A stretch of 64,000 nt of DNA from Tenodera sinensis. Taxonomy: Eukaryota; Arthropoda; Insecta; Mantodea; Mantidae. The translations under genes and the position numbers were made by a program. Below, in pieces: positions 1 through 12,639 of the stretch. Below the pieces are notes generated by a model. It made no database searches. It was not told the origin of the DNA and saw only the letters and a program-made list of their open reading frames with translations. Position 1 is the stretch's first letter. Each line of letters starts with the position of its first letter. The stretch is taken from positions 56,367,076 to 56,431,075 of the forward strand of contig CM060970.1 in NCBI GenBank assembly GCA_030765045.1, in the 5' to 3' direction.

Positions 1-415
1 AAAAGAAGGTTTATTCCATCTAAAAATCCGGGCTGTACTTAGAAGTCCGTTCCGAAGCCGAGGATATACTGCTCTTCCTATTTCTTTTTCCCCTGTCGTA
101 TACCCCGTGAATTTGATGGGTTGTAAAATATGCTTGCAATGGAAGACGAGTATTCGTAGCACGTATTGATAGCATCTGTTCCGGTAGTTAGATACCTAAT
201 CACTACTTATACCATCATCGATTTTTCGTGACGTCCTTTACCGATTTTATCACTTCTTTATATCCGGGGCTCACTTGGAGTAGGCAACAATCTCAATAAT
301 CACATCTCAATTGTTTCTGTGTTTTATTGCTCGCTCTCGACTCCCTATCGTTACATCATGGGCCCTTTTAGTTTTTTTATACATCTGTTTATGTTATATG
401 GACATTTATATATAT
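1..415. other. Non-coding flank, nothing recognised
   Basis: AT-rich sequence with no convincing frame, RNA gene or repeat family that I recognise. It ends where the first R1 copy begins. Confidence 0.5.
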
Positions 416-1260
416 TACTTTCTCTACTGGTAAGTAGGAGAAGTATTGTGTCCCACCCAAAAATTCGATGTCGAAATTTCACCGATGTCGAGACCCCCTG
501 AATCAAAAAAAAAAAAAAAAAAAAAAAAAAGCATTTTTAGAAAAATGTCTGTGTCTGTGGACAGCATAACTCAAAAATAAAAAGTCGCTAAAAATCAAAG
601 TTGGTATTTAAGTTTAATGTCTTTCAAGGATGCGACACGAAGATTTTGAAGAAAATAGCCCCACCCTAAACTACCCTTTACATGAAAAATTTTTAGAAAA
701 TTTTGATTTTCTTGAAAATGGTTCTAATGATTTTGATTAAAATGTCATATGTTTGAGATATTTTTATGGCAAATGAAATGTATATCTTGAATTTTCTGGC
801 TATAGCCCCTGTAGTCGTATTTACTCTGAACGACTTTTGCATAACGGGTAAACCGTTAGAGATAGACATCACACTAAGCAAAAAATGTAGATCTTGCTAA
901 AATACACAATTTATATCTAAATAAATTTTCTTGTAGGGTGAACCATTTCGGAGATATTCCTTGTTATGTGTGTGAGTTTCGGAAAATGTAAAACTTTCGT
1001 GAAATGGAACATCGTTGTTCATTTGTTTTGCATGTTAAGCGTGCAAAGAGAACGGAATCTCAAAGCTTTAAATGATTTGACTATCGCACAAAGCCTACTG
1101 TATTTTAATATTCCTCTTGCACCAACAAGGAAATAAGCAACAACATAATTTGCACAAATGTTTATCTTAACACGAAGAAGATACAGAAATAAGAGTTTGT
1201 AAGAATGGTTAGTACAAGAGTAGAGAAAGTCATGTGAGTGCAACACATCAGATTTTTTTT
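416..1260 (+). repeat. R1 dispersed repeat, full-length copy A
   Basis: This is the reference copy of the R1 family. It starts at TTACTTTCTCTACT and ends at GAGTAGAGAAAGTCATG followed by GTGAGTGCAACACATCAGA. Shared internal landmarks, in order, are AAAATTCGATGTCG, AACTCAAAAATAAAAAGTCG, CAAGGATGCGACACG, ACCGTTAGAGATAGAC, CATTTCGGAGATATTCC and GCAAAGAGAACGGAAT. The 5' start and the reverse complement of the 3' end share ACTTTCTCTACT, so the ends behave like short terminal inverted repeats. A run of A at 505-530 sits in a slot that holds different simple repeats in other copies. No long frame is conserved, so it is probably a non-autonomous element. A target duplication is not resolved. Confidence 0.85.
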
Positions 1261-2995
1261 ATGAACTGTTTTCAAAGTCTCACACCCCTGAAATTATATA
1301 CTTGTTCCATCATGTTGTTATTTATGACTATTTTAGCTCTGATGTTGTATTTACCTCTCTCCCCCACAAGTTTTGTTTTCGGTATAAATATTACTGTAAC
1401 AGTTTGACAATTTAACAAAACCCACTTCTGACACCAGTGTGGCAAAAACTACAAGATCCCAGTCCAAATACTTTTTCTCAATTTAATTTGTTGTAACTGA
1501 ATGCACAGCAACATAGTTCCATTTTAATAACGTTAGCTGTCTACAGGAGGCATAGGCACGAGATGAGAGATAGCGGTTGAACTTGCCTTACTCACCCCAC
1601 ATTCTCTTGCCGACTGACAAAGGTTGTTTTGTTAAAAGCGCAGCGCGGTACTAATCATTTCTACGCTGTTATTAAATATTTTATTTATATCAAACATATT
1701 TTGCCAGCAATAATTATTACAGCTACATACTCTGGCTAGGAACATTACATAGTCTTTAAGTGTATAACCTTCCTTCATCTTATGCACGTAATATGCTTAC
1801 GCTGCCTTACGATTAACACACTAAATTGTTTCTTTTTTACAATAAATAAAGCAGTTGCTATTTAGTCTTAAAATATTTTAATATTATTTAATCAACATAA
1901 TAAATTGTTTGGTTTTAAACTCAAGAATGTGTTCAAACTTTGAAATACGAAATACAATAGCTTTTATTAAATAAATTAATAAGAAACTAAACCCCTAAAA
2001 AGTTGAATCGTATCGTCCCTTTTTTATGTTTACAAATACGAGTGTTCACAAAGTACCTTTTGAAACTGTAAATAAATAGGTACCTGTAAGATTACGAGAA
2101 TTTGCTTTATGTTTCTGATCATAGTGGCGTTTGATATTGTAACGTTTTATATTTACAAATCAAAATCCGCACATTAAACAGCAAACTTTACTGTTTTTGT
2201 AACTTACAAAAATGTCTCTGTGGTATTTCGGACCACGCTATGGTAGAAAAACAAAGCGGGTATAGGTAAATAAAAGGCGTTTAAAATGAAGAATAAACTT
2301 TTCAAATAACTGTCCTCGTCTGTATTTCAGGAACTGTGTCATGTGGAATTCAAAGAAGTTTGGTTCTGAGGGGTCTGGCATTATAATAAGTGAATAGCAC
2401 AGTGGGTTTTCAGTAACCGAGTCAAGTGAAATCAACCTTAAATTTTCAATTGTACGGCACAAACTAACTACTCTGTCTGAAGCAGACTTTCTCAACTTCT
2501 GCGAGATTCCACGTAAACAGAATAATCAATACGGCGTGGAAAAGAATTTTATGACATGGCTTTAAGAAGGAGCGCCTACAGGTAAACAGACGCTGTTTAC
2601 ATCAGTGTGAGCGAGGTCGAACTGATATACCTCCCCGAGCAGGGAATTTTTTTCAGGTCACTGAGCTACGTCATAGCGTACGGCGCGGATGAAAACCTCC
2701 TGACGGTCAAAGGAAGGTACAGAAACTCATCCAATATCGAGCATTTAGCCCGCTGTTAATTTCGTGAACCAGGATTCAATACTGACCCATTCAATTCACA
2801 GCCCATGTTAGTTTGAACCAATCACGGTAGATCATCACTGAACTCTTGTCGAAATGAGACCGATATCCAGTTCGCAATTGTTTGAAATCGTCGCAGCTAA
2901 TTCGCAATTGCTTCTGATTTGTAAGCTAAAGAAGCTAAGAAACTTTCCTAAAGAAAGGCGTGTTGATGTGCTATTTGTTTGCAATAAATTAAACT
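1261..2995. other. Non-coding stretch, nothing recognised
   Basis: AT-rich sequence with only short chance frames. The part around 2560-2720 is less AT-rich but carries no recognisable gene. Confidence 0.45.
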
Positions 2996-3003
2996 AATAG
3001 AAA

Positions 3004-3686
3004 GGGCGCAAGTAATTTCCACTGAAAAATGTAAAATTACACCGGGGTAAATTGCACTGAAAATGACGGAGTTTGTAAATTACACCAAATGCAAAATGTT
3101 AACTGCATTGCAGTACTGAATTTATTATGTGTAAAAAGCACTGACTACCATTACTATTTTGGGCAGTTTTCTAGGCTGTACTCAATACTCATCACCAGAT
3201 GTCGTGGTGAATACGCGCCGCTAGAATGCATGCGAATCTTTTCATTCGCATTTCAATGCAAGCTTTAGTTCCTAGCATCCATCTTTATATGTATTCGTGG
3301 AAAAACTAACGTCTTATCAGACCGAGGTACATATACAAATAAACAGCTCCGAAAAATCACACACGGGAAAAAAATTCTTTCACAATAAATAAACAGCACT
3401 ACGTTGAAAAGCAAATCAGTAAATATGAACAGGGTCAAATTGATCGCGTCGCATTCGTCAAGAGCACCTGCTATTATTTTTCAAAGTGAAGTAAAGAACA
3501 GTCAGTCGCGGTGCAAAAACATCCAACAAACTTCGTCAGTGCAATCTGTATCCCGAGCTATAATGTTCCAGTGCAGCTTACACGGCAATTACAAAAATAA
3601 GCAGTGCTATTTACATGTGTAACTTTGATGGTTCAGTGCAGTTTTCATAGTGGATTAGAGACCTTCAGTGCAATTTCCAATCGCCC
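3004..3686. mobile_element. Non-autonomous DNA transposon with 8 bp target duplication (hAT-like)
   Basis: The 683 bp segment is flanked on both sides by the exact 8-mer AATAGAAA (2996-3003 and 3687-3694). The left end reads GGGCGCAAGTAATTTCCACT and the reverse complement of the right end reads GGGCGATTGGAAATTGCACT, an imperfect terminal inverted repeat. Both subterminal regions carry GCACTGA motifs: direct at 3054 and 3138, and inverted (TCAGTGC or one mismatch) at 3536, 3568, 3633 and 3665. Eight-base duplications and repeated subterminal motifs are known traits of hAT elements, so I assign it there by inference. A frame of 72 codons inside (3404-3622) matches nothing I know and includes part of the right motif cluster. 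No transposase is visible. Confidence 0.8.
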
Positions 3687-3694
3687 AATAGAAA

Positions 3695-4295
3695 TATATG
3701 CAACAAGTGGATTATCTTGATGATTATGGCACTAGTGAGTGGCCCTCGCTGTCGTTCTTGAGACAATATTTACTGTCTTGTTAATATTAATCAGGATTGA
3801 ATGCAACATTTTATGCAATCATAACATTATAAATTATAGGAAATAAATTATGAAATATGACACACATGGCTGTGAGAGCATTTGCGCATGTTCATAATAC
3901 AGACGTTAGCCTCTCTTCTTAATTAAAAAAGAATGTTTTTGTTGTAACCTGGCGTGTTGAACGATAAGCAAGACAGGCACGTGGCTGCATTCCGCTCCTG
4001 GGAGGGAAGAGAGCAGGTATCATGGACACTATTACCAGCACTTCACGGTAAGTAAGTAAATATAAATTCAGATCTTAAGTATTCTATGATTGATCATGGA
4101 AGAAACCTTTGCATTTTTTTGTTGTTCAGGGAAATGAAAATCACAAAATGGTTTAATTTTCTCTCTATAAGCCAGGGCAACTTGGAATACCTATACACAG
4201 CTTGCAATACCGGTATTACATTTTGCCTCTGGATGGTTTGGACCTGGTAGCATATGAATAAATCGAAAGAAAGGAAAGAAACTCTTCAACTGTTG
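3695..4295. other. Non-coding stretch, nothing recognised
   Basis: No supported gene or repeat. It leads directly into a LINE tail. Confidence 0.4.
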
Positions 4296-4352
4296 TGCGA
4301 AAATTGTGGCCCGTTGTCGACGGGCCCTTAAATCACATTCACTCACTCACTC
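4296..4352 (+). repeat. LINE 3' end with CACT-type tail (truncated)
   Basis: Carries GTTGTCGACGGGCCCTTAAA followed by a short TCAC/ACTC repeat. The same sequence ends the longer LINE copy at 51709-52165, where it follows reverse-transcriptase-family coding sequence. This copy is therefore a 5'-truncated insertion of only a few dozen bases. The tail is a microsatellite rather than poly(A). Confidence 0.7.
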
Positions 4353-7300
4353 CTATAACTCCCGTGAACATTTTTCTTTCCATGTTTGCAACTGTTTAAG
4401 AGTTATTAATTTTAGAGTCATCTTATATTACATTTTGGTACCTCAGGGGTCCCCGTCTAGGGGATATGTGGATGGCGACCACAAGGTGCCCAAGCTGAGC
4501 AGAACATTACTTCCACTTATTGGTGTTTTGCTCCTCACTGTAGCTTTTCTATCTGACCTTATGACTTTTCCTTGGTCATCTCTTGTCCTCTTCCGACCCT
4601 GATGCTATTAGGGTACCCTAATACGGAGTCTTTATTTTTCCAACCTTTCCATTTCTCTAATTCCTGACCTGTCATGGCATGTAATACATCATCTGATTGG
4701 TAATCAGAGGATATGGTCGGTGAATATATTTTGTTAATTCTCCCGGTCAGATCGGCGAGACCCGTAAACCAACGACAGGTGTGGTCCTCCAGACTTTCTA
4801 GGGGTTGTGAGAGCGATGTAACCGCCAAAACATAAAAATATGGTGCTCTCTAAAAAGCTGTTACTATTACTGCTATTTTTTTCTTCTGTGTTGGAGAGCA
4901 AGAGGATTAATGACTTCATTGTCAGAAATCCAGCATTAGCTAACAACATATTACATTTTGGCTGCAGCTTGCATGTGGATTTGCGAAGTAATGGTGATGT
5001 TGATCTGAACGTGCTCTACGTATATGGATTTTAACTTCTCGAAAATGTTGACCGCAGTATGGAAAATAAACCTTAAGCTTTCCCAAACCTTCCGAATTGT
5101 TTTGCTTTTGCGGTGTTATACCTTTCAACGTATCACCATGGTTTCACAATTGTAATGAGATCGGTTAAAACATCATATTGATTCATATCCGAAGCTACAT
5201 CGATAGTGAAAGATCATACGTTACAGATGTATTAACCTGGTTGTCTTCAGCACATGGAATATGTGTATTAATTCTAATTATAACACTTTCGCCATCTATA
5301 GAAGAACAGTTCTGAGAGTAATTGATTGCTGATACCTCTTCTAGTAAATTCTATTTCACCTTAGTTACATTAGTACCTGGCTGATTTTCGGAAGAAGTGG
5401 ATGGTAGTTTAGTGGAAATGGAACACATCAAATCATTATAGATGTGCCAAAATATGATAACGTTAATTGATACAAATAAGACTATCGAGTTACAGTCACG
5501 GTTGCTAACTAAATATCTCATTGAGCTGAATGTATAATCACAGAAGATGTTCATGTTTATGAACTTACTTTTTATGTATGTATATGGCCACCCGACTGTA
5601 CAGTAGGTCTTTATACTACTATTCGCATCATACGACGACCATGTTTTGCAATTTAGGTTTCCAAAATATTCATTAATAACATTTTAAGAAACAGAGAGTA
5701 AGAAATACAGGGTCAGCACCAAAAAGTGTTATCACAGATGATTTTAAAGATTTTCTTCTGCTGCTTTTTCTCCTTAAAGTAGTTCTGATCTTTCTCAAGA
5801 CTCAAATATACTATGTATTTCATAACCACGGAGTTAAAATGTATGGTGGGCCAAAGAATAAAATTAGCAACTTAAAAGGTAGGAAAAAATATAAAATTGA
5901 AAGTAAGGGTACTGTATATAGGTTTATGATGTATTTATTTTGTTATAAGTTAGTTTAATTGTATTGCTTTGAGCATAAATAAATCATTTAGCGAAATCAT
6001 GAAGCGAACGTAGAACATAGCATAGCTATACTCTGTAAGCTTGAAAATAAGGTAACAAATATTGTGAGTGGAAGTGTGAATTATGCCATATTAATTTTCC
6101 CTCCGATGAGATTCCTCTCCTCATCTTCAGCCATATGGAAAATTAAAAACAGTTGTAACTAAGCTCAGGGAATTTTGTCATTCGTACAGTGCCTCTCCAT
6201 TATTAGAAAACTGATAAATTGTGTGCTGCGGGAGGAAAATTAATTGGCTTTGAGGACAAAAAATTAATGCATGTGATAATGATTTTGCGCCCCCTTTCCA
6301 GCGGAACTAACTACAAATTAATTTGTATGGATCTAGCACTACTTGTTTTATTAGAAACAGTTAATTAAACTTTCCAGGACGGAAATATTACTCTGCCTCA
6401 CCCTGTCATCAGATTTAACTCTATATCATTTCTGCACCTGGAGGAGGGGTTGAAAACTGCATGTTTGAAATACATGCTATCAACTGAAAATTACTTCAAG
6501 CGTGATTGGATAATCTGTATATCGTTATGATATTTATGATAGTCACATAATGATAAAAGAATGTGTTGCTCCCTTGAGAAAATGGATATCAAAATTTTAA
6601 AACCTTAAAAAAATAAAATAAAAGGTACGTTTCCCGCAACGAATGAGGCCTTTGTTGTATACAGCAGCAATTCTTCTGAAACATCATATCTTTAATGTTC
6701 TTAGCATGACCAATTTGGCATCAGCATTATCACATTTAATTTTATTGAAACAAATTTTATACAAAGAACTGAGGGGGAAGAAATGTTGCACTACATACAA
6801 ACAAAAATTCGATGTCCAGATTTCATCAGAAGAAAACAGGTTTGAGGTGATTTTTTTTATAGAAACACAAGAATGTCAGTTCTAAAGTTTTCCATTGTCA
6901 TATCTTAAAGTATGTCTTAAACTTATTTAATAATTGAATTTTAAACGTGAACATTCACATGGAATCTGTCTGATGAATATATCGACAATCACAAACATGA
7001 GTACATTAAGTGTAATTTCTGTTTCATTCCCGCGACTCTACGATCTCATCCATTTCTGTTCATTGTTGACATGCACAAAAATATGAAATATATAAGGCTT
7101 TCTTGTGAATGTCACCTATTTCATTTAAATACGATTATCTAAAGTGAGTAATACCAGTTTAAAGTATGACTGTATTTTTAAGGATACACTGTTTCTCCGC
7201 ATAGTTTCCGCCATTATTGAGAGACCAACAAAACGGGAAAGCATTTCTTGTCTCTTTGTCATAGAAAGACATCGTCTATGGTGAAAGCGATGTCTGTACT

Positions 7301-8520
7301 TTTTATTTCAGTTGTAGCGTATGAAAACAAGGACTGTTTATTACTTCATAATCTGTTCACGCTTGAAATATTATTCTGAAAGACATTTAGCTCATGTCCG
7401 TGGTCTAGAGCAGAGCTGGGCAGACTTTTGCACTCCGTGCATGTTCTTAGTAAAGCTAAAATGATAATTACATAATATTGAACAACATATTTTTCACGAC
7501 ATAGCTATCCCCAAGACTATTTGGTACACAAACTAGGATAAAGTATAATATCTTTAGGTGCTCTTTTCACAATTTGCAACCCAAATAACTACGCTGCTGT
7601 GGTTCTAATAATAAGAGCACAAAAGCCAGCCAGGATTTCATTCCCTGGGAAGAAAGAAACCAGAAGATGTGCTGTGAATACGACACAATGTGCCTTGTTA
7701 AGGATGCATATATTCAGAAGAATCCCCTCGTTGACGATCTTCCTTTATCGCGATTGTCTACCTCTTCGCTTCACTTTGAACAAACGCTGAATCTGACGTC
7801 TGATACACGATGTGATGGATCGGCATGGAAATTCAAGCTTCACTTAATTTGACGAGAACCTAGAACAACTCAAACATGCATTTCATTTGCTATAGCAAAC
7901 ATGCGGATTCATTCGTTTGATTATTCTTTGTAGAGGTATGATGATAAAAATACAGAGAAGATTTAGAATAGAACAGGGCTCTACTCCCTCCACGGTTGCC
8001 GGATTGATTTTATCCAGAGTAGCAAAATGTGAACCCCAAAGTTGCCAATCTGCTTTGAAAACATATATAATAGACATGCGTCATTCTTTAAACCACAAAT
8101 AGCATTTCCCCATTTGTTTTATACATTTGTACAATATATATCGAATATTTGGTGGATGTGTAGGAAAAAAATTACAGACGAATATGGTTAGACCAACCCA
8201 GAATACATCAGGCGCTTTTCCCCCAATATCAGTGCGATATTGTTGCTACATTGTGAGAACGATATTAACCCTCTATTGCACGAATTATGTTGTTACATAT
8301 GCCACTCTTCTTGTATTCCTGAACCAGTTTAGGCATCCCTGTCACAGGCACTTTAAAGATAGTAATTCGAATAGACATAATTGTTAAAGATCAGCCGAAA
8401 TGAACTCGCCTTCCATTTAAAACAACGTCATGAATTTAACCCCAGCAACTTGAGCTCCAGCACACTGATGAAAATTGCGGAATCACCTCAACGTTGCATA
8501 TTCACATCAATGAATAGGTA
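4353..8520. other. Mostly non-coding; one possible repeat segment and one R1 scrap
   Basis: The minus strand at 4559-4828 has an 89-codon frame of less AT-rich sequence that looks like part of a dispersed element, but I cannot name it. Positions 6795-6850 hold a short plus-strand scrap of the R1 start (AAAATTCGATGTCCAGATTT). The rest shows only short, compositionally random frames. Confidence 0.35.
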
Positions 8521-8544
8521 GAGATGGGCCAGTTCCATGGTCAG

Positions 8545-8757
8545 TAGGGTCACCAAATCTGACACGTCCCGACTATTTTCTGTGAAGTTATATGGTATGA
8601 AGTATGGCACTCCTGTAACGTCAGCGGAGGGCCTTGTGGCTTGAGTCCATGGAGCGATTGAAAATCTTCAAAAACAATCGCATAGGAGACTCATCACCGC
8701 CGATATAGGTTCCGCATTGGCGTAGGGGGCACACAGTTCGAAGCCCGTTTCTAATGT
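8545..8757 (+). pseudogene. Transposase C-terminal remnant, IS630/Tc1/mariner type (broken)
   Basis: Translation across frames recovers, in order, a block reading GSPNLTRPDYFL (family form SPDLTP-D-FLWG, the region of the third catalytic acidic residue), then GTPVTSAEGLVA, then VHGAIENLQKQSH, and finally GVGGTQFEARF. The last is a family-typical C-terminal motif. The frame is broken by stops after the DYFL and EGLVA blocks and by at least one shift. Only about 70 residues of a protein usually near 350 are present, so it is a dead fragment. It is not related by position to any terminal repeat I can see. Family assignment rests on recalled motif order, not on a search. Confidence 0.65.
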
Positions 8758-9689
8758 AGACAGCTCGATGTTGGGTTTATTGACTAAATGTGAACGTACA
8801 CCCATCTCAAACTTCGACTAATTCTGCGCTTAAAACTCAGAATGCTATGCGGGATGAACTCCGGTAACCTTTTATTTCTTCTTTTTTCTTTTTCTTTCGT
8901 ATTAACACCATTTATATCGATGTGGATTACGTTCTGTAAATCAATATTGACCACTGCATGTGAAATCTTTATCTGCTGTTCTTGCAAACCAAAAAATAAA
9001 GAACACAGCAACCTGATCTTCTGTTGCTTTTAAATGTAACAAAAGGCTAACAAAACGAGAAAAACCAAGAAACAGGGTAGTCGTTTACGCGTAACTCGGT
9101 TCGGTGCCGCCGCGAGCCTGTCCGGCCGATCTACAAACGCACTATATAACTATATTTAAGAACCAGCTGTAGGAATTCCCAGTTCATCCTTATAGGACTC
9201 TCCTAATAATTGTTGCACAGCTGTCACTCGGTACGTGTTGTATTTCTTCTTTCTTTTTTAACTGTACAACGTCACTTTAACTTCTAAGTCACTCTGCAAC
9301 GGTTTCTGTAGTTCACGAACATACAACAAAACCAGTATAAGCCACACAGATAGCCTTATATGTGTGCTCGGCTCCCGTACTATTTATTTTGACTGTTATT
9401 GAGTTTCGGCACAATAGGAATCATGAAACTTCTGGCTGTTCTTTGCGGTTACACATAGATAATTCTGGACAGACGTACTGAGTTGCCTAATTGACTTCCC
9501 TTACCATCTGCTAAGACAACATGTTGATTGACGATCTTCCTGTACTGTATACTTTTATTTGTAATTCTTTGCACTGTAGGTGGAACTTTGGTCGTAATGA
9601 ACATTTAATCCAGCAATTACCTGGCAACTGAGAGAAACCACAAAAACTTGAAATGGAAATTGAGTGTTATTTATGGACGCTTTTTAACT
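8758..9689. other. Non-coding stretch, nothing recognised
   Basis: No supported gene. Short overlapping frames on both strands around 8784-9033 are compositional. Confidence 0.4.
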
Positions 9690-9950
9690 GATGTGGTTCC
9701 CACCGTCCCATTCTGCATTGGGTGTGAAATACGTTAATTTTGCTCATAGGCGCCTCTATCACGCTTGAGGTTCTTTTACGTGCCGTAAATCTACGACACG
9801 GAACTATCAGCTTTACTTCCCTTCCGAAGGAAGCCATGCTAAGTATTTTTACGCCCGAAAAAATCCATCACCCTTCGCCGGATTTGAACCCGCAACCTTG
9901 GGAACCAGAAGCTAGCAGAGTGTTATCCCTAGACCACGGAGGACGACTAC
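9690..9950 (-). mobile_element. tRNA-derived SINE (minus strand)
   Basis: Read on the minus strand, the segment begins with a tRNA-like head: GTGGTCTAGGGATAACACT resembles box A, and GCGGGTTCAAATCCGGCG is a clear box B. A tRNA-unrelated body follows to about 9690. The 5' and 3' sides of the tRNA-like part do not form an acceptor stem, so this is a SINE rather than a tRNA gene. Polymerase III internal promoter elements are the expected regulators. The outer end of the body is uncertain. Confidence 0.65.
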
Positions 9951-10562
9951 CACAAAAGCTTCCATTGGCCAATATATGAAATTTGAACCGGCGACCTCCT
10001 GAATGCGTAAAATGTGCTAGACCTTACCTTTTGTATTTCAAAGCCTTTGACATACGACAGCAAGTTTTACTTGCGAGGATCTATTGAGCAGATTTCTTGG
10101 CGAACTTTCGATCCTAGTCGTCATTTGGTTAATTTGCACCGTGGGTGTCCGGAAGAAAGTGCCCTACACTTTGCACGCCATTTCCTCATCATATCTTGAA
10201 TACTGCTCTTCGCTAGCATTAGACGAAGCTGAAATTTTTCTTTCAGTAATTCCCGTGTTTTCTTGATAGAGCGGATGTGCACTTACATATTTTCAGCTCT
10301 ACTATAAATATTCGCTCTGGCATTGAACTTATTCACAAACATCTGTTTTATTACAACATTAGGACAGTTAAAAAAGTAACAACATGACTAAATAAATAAA
10401 CATTTGACGGTTACAAGCAAGAGTAAATGAAAGCGGAAGAAAAAGTAGCCAACATAAACGAATACAAGCTTGGTTTCAAGTGAAATGAGGTGACATAGGC
10501 TGGTTATTTGTATCAAAACCTCTAGTGCTGTTAAATAACTACTAACTCATTAAACAGTGTAG
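9951..10562. other. Non-coding stretch, nothing recognised
   Basis: Contains short overlapping frames around 10014-10266 with no recognisable motif. Confidence 0.35.
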
Positions 10563-10860
10563 CCAAAATCGCATGATACAGTTGGCCAAGCCATCGATGA
10601 GGACTTTCAGCGCGGGAGATTCGAGAAAGCAAACCAGTATGGTACGGTCGGTCAGTCCATCAATGGAGTGCTTGAGAAAGCAAACCTGTATGGTACGGTC
10701 GTTCAAGCCATGGATGAAGGCTTTGAGCTCGGGAGATTACAGAAAGGATCAGTATGATACAATCGGCCAAGCCATCATGCTTGGGAGCGGTGCTAAATCT
10801 AAATCCGACCTCTGTACACAGGAATATAGGAATAAGAGAGATACGCAGGAGGTTTGACAC
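10563..10860 (+). pseudogene. Tandem-repeat peptide-coding segment, unrecognised
   Basis: Four degenerate DNA units (about 66, 51, 66 and 38+ bp) lie head to tail from 10572. In the frame beginning at 10563 the first three units translate to a repeating peptide with the pattern Y-G/D-T-V-G-Q-A-I-D-E-x-F-E/Q-x-G-R-x-E-K-A-N. The lengths 66 and 51 are multiples of three, so unit-size change kept the frame. A TGA at 10755 ends it, and the fourth unit continues as YDTIGQAIM in another frame. There is no upstream start: TAG sits at 10560-10562. I do not recognise the peptide. It may be a remnant of a repeat-protein exon or a coding minisatellite from a mobile element. Confidence 0.4.
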
Positions 10861-11194
10861 TGAAGCCTGAGGCTTACTGTACCTATGCCCCCAAGGAGGC
10901 ACCACGGGGAGGAAGGACGAGGAGAGGAAACACCGGGCGGCTAGATCCAGACTAGCGGCACAATCATTTACGGAACTCCCTAAGGTTTCCTAAGTGTGAC
11001 GACGCCTTGAAATTTTTAAATTTTCCGGAGTCATCTCAGAGGGGCGTCGGCATGGGTTCCAACGCCCCCAGATGCCGTCCCCCACCGGATGCCACGGACA
11101 ACGAGCGATGGAAAGATTTCCTGTGCGCATATCATCCCTGCCAAGCTGCACCTAACGCCTTCGCTGACACTTGCGAACCTGAAAGAACCAACAG

Positions 11195-11452
11195 GATGAA
11201 AGATGAATGTTGTTGTAGTGTTTAACGCCCACTTTTACTACTACGGCACCGCAGGCGGTGACACTGATGACACATGGAATGAAGATGGAGTACCGGTGGA
11301 ATGAGATGGCGGGGAAACCGGAGCACCCGGAGAAAACCCGCCCTGACGCCGCTTCGTCCACCACGAATACCACATGCGGGACCCTGGGATCGAACCCGGG
11401 CCGCCTAGGTGGTAGGCGAGCGCGCTAACCGCTCGGCCACGGCGCCGCCTGA
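11195..11452 (-). mobile_element. tRNA-derived SINE (minus strand), Leu/Ser-like head
   Basis: On the minus strand the head reads GCCGTGGCCGAGCGGTTAGC (box A, of the form seen in Ser and Leu tRNAs) and CCCGGGTTCGATCCCAGGG (box B). A body with TTTTCTCCGGGTGCTCCGG then runs to about 11220. The 3' side of the tRNA-like part does not pair with GGCGCCG, so no acceptor stem forms and a working tRNA gene is rejected. It is GC-rich compared with its surroundings, which fits a recent tRNA-derived insertion. The GC-rich sequence at 10870-11195 may belong to the same or a second element. Confidence 0.75.
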
Positions 11453-11520
11453 AAGATGAATGAAATTATTAATGAAACGAAATAGAAATTCGGAGGATGT
11501 AATTATCCTTCCTATTATTC

Positions 11521-11652
11521 GCCTAGTTACCCGCGGAACTCCCCGAAAAAACCCATGGGTCAGGATGGTTGGCCACGGAAATTGAGCCCACGTCCCTCCT
11601 AATGCGAGCCTCGCACGTTACCGCGGAGCCATCTCGCTCGGTCCCCTGGACA
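11521..11652 (-). mobile_element. SINE fragment, GAGCGAGATGGC head type (minus strand)
   Basis: Minus strand reads GACCGAGCGAGATGGCTCCG followed by GCGGTAACGTGCGAGG, a weak box B and a short body with CCATGGGTTTTTTCGGGGAG. The same head opens the SINEs at 29395-29582 and 42466-42880, so this is a family of its own. It lies next to another SINE in the same orientation. Confidence 0.65.
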
Positions 11653-12639
11653 TACTGTTGAATATTATTGAATCTTATACAATACATGACGTGCATTATC
11701 TGAGGTTGCACTTGTCGTATGTACGAAAACACAGTCATGGCAGTGAACAGCTTAGCAAATAGAGATATGGACAGTTTAATTACTGTCCTTGCAACGCTGT
11801 CATTTATCTATAGGAAATAAGCACATTGTCTTCATGTATTACTGCACTACTGCTGCTCAGCAGATTTTCTAATTTCGCTAAAAGCACACATAACTTTTCC
11901 CATTGCTATTGGTTTTCTCATTTTAATTTGACCCTGTTCCGTAAATTACTTTATAACCACATAAAACTGCAAGTTTAGTTTTCATTTTCCAAAAAGAATA
12001 ATAGAGCGAACCAGAACGATGCAAATTAATTTTTTATGTCCTGGAGCGGAAGAGACAATAAAGTTTACGAACTGGAACGCCGTGTCTAAATTTCCTTCGA
12101 CTTTTATTGAAGACTTCAATTAAAACGAACGCTAAGTAACTGAGACTTCTAGTAGCAAACCTTCCTTAAGCCATTGTGGGAATTGTGCTATGCCGATTGA
12201 CATAAGACTATAAGCCAAATTTTTATGGTAATAATTTCCGAGTTATTAATCCTGAAACCAAAGTGTATTTACGTATATGCGGAAACAAAATTCAGCTGCT
12301 TACATCATAAGTTGTAGTAAGACCTCTTTCTAAAAGAAACACAGAAGAGTAATTGCAAAATTTCATGAAGGGTTTCTTTTTGAGAAAACAGACTTGGGAA
12401 ACACAATGTACATAAAATTGTAGCGTAGAAAGGCAGTAGTAAACTACTTTGAGGTTAGGATCAGGGGTCGCAGACGTATAATAACTGAAGTGCTGCATGA
12501 ACGTAATTGAAATATGACTTAACGAAGGACTTTCATTTGCCAATCGAAATAAAATGGACTCACGCTATAGGTATGCATTTATGGTCTCAACTAATGCTTA
12601 CTGGTATCCAATAATAAACTAGTGAACAAGGCTGGCCCC
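11653..12639. other. Non-coding stretch, nothing recognised
   Basis: AT-rich, without a supportable gene. Confidence 0.4.

Noticed and set aside
11376..11450. tRNA gene on the minus strand
   Set aside because: Good box A and box B, but the 5' GGCGCCG has no pairing 3' acceptor strand and a SINE body follows.
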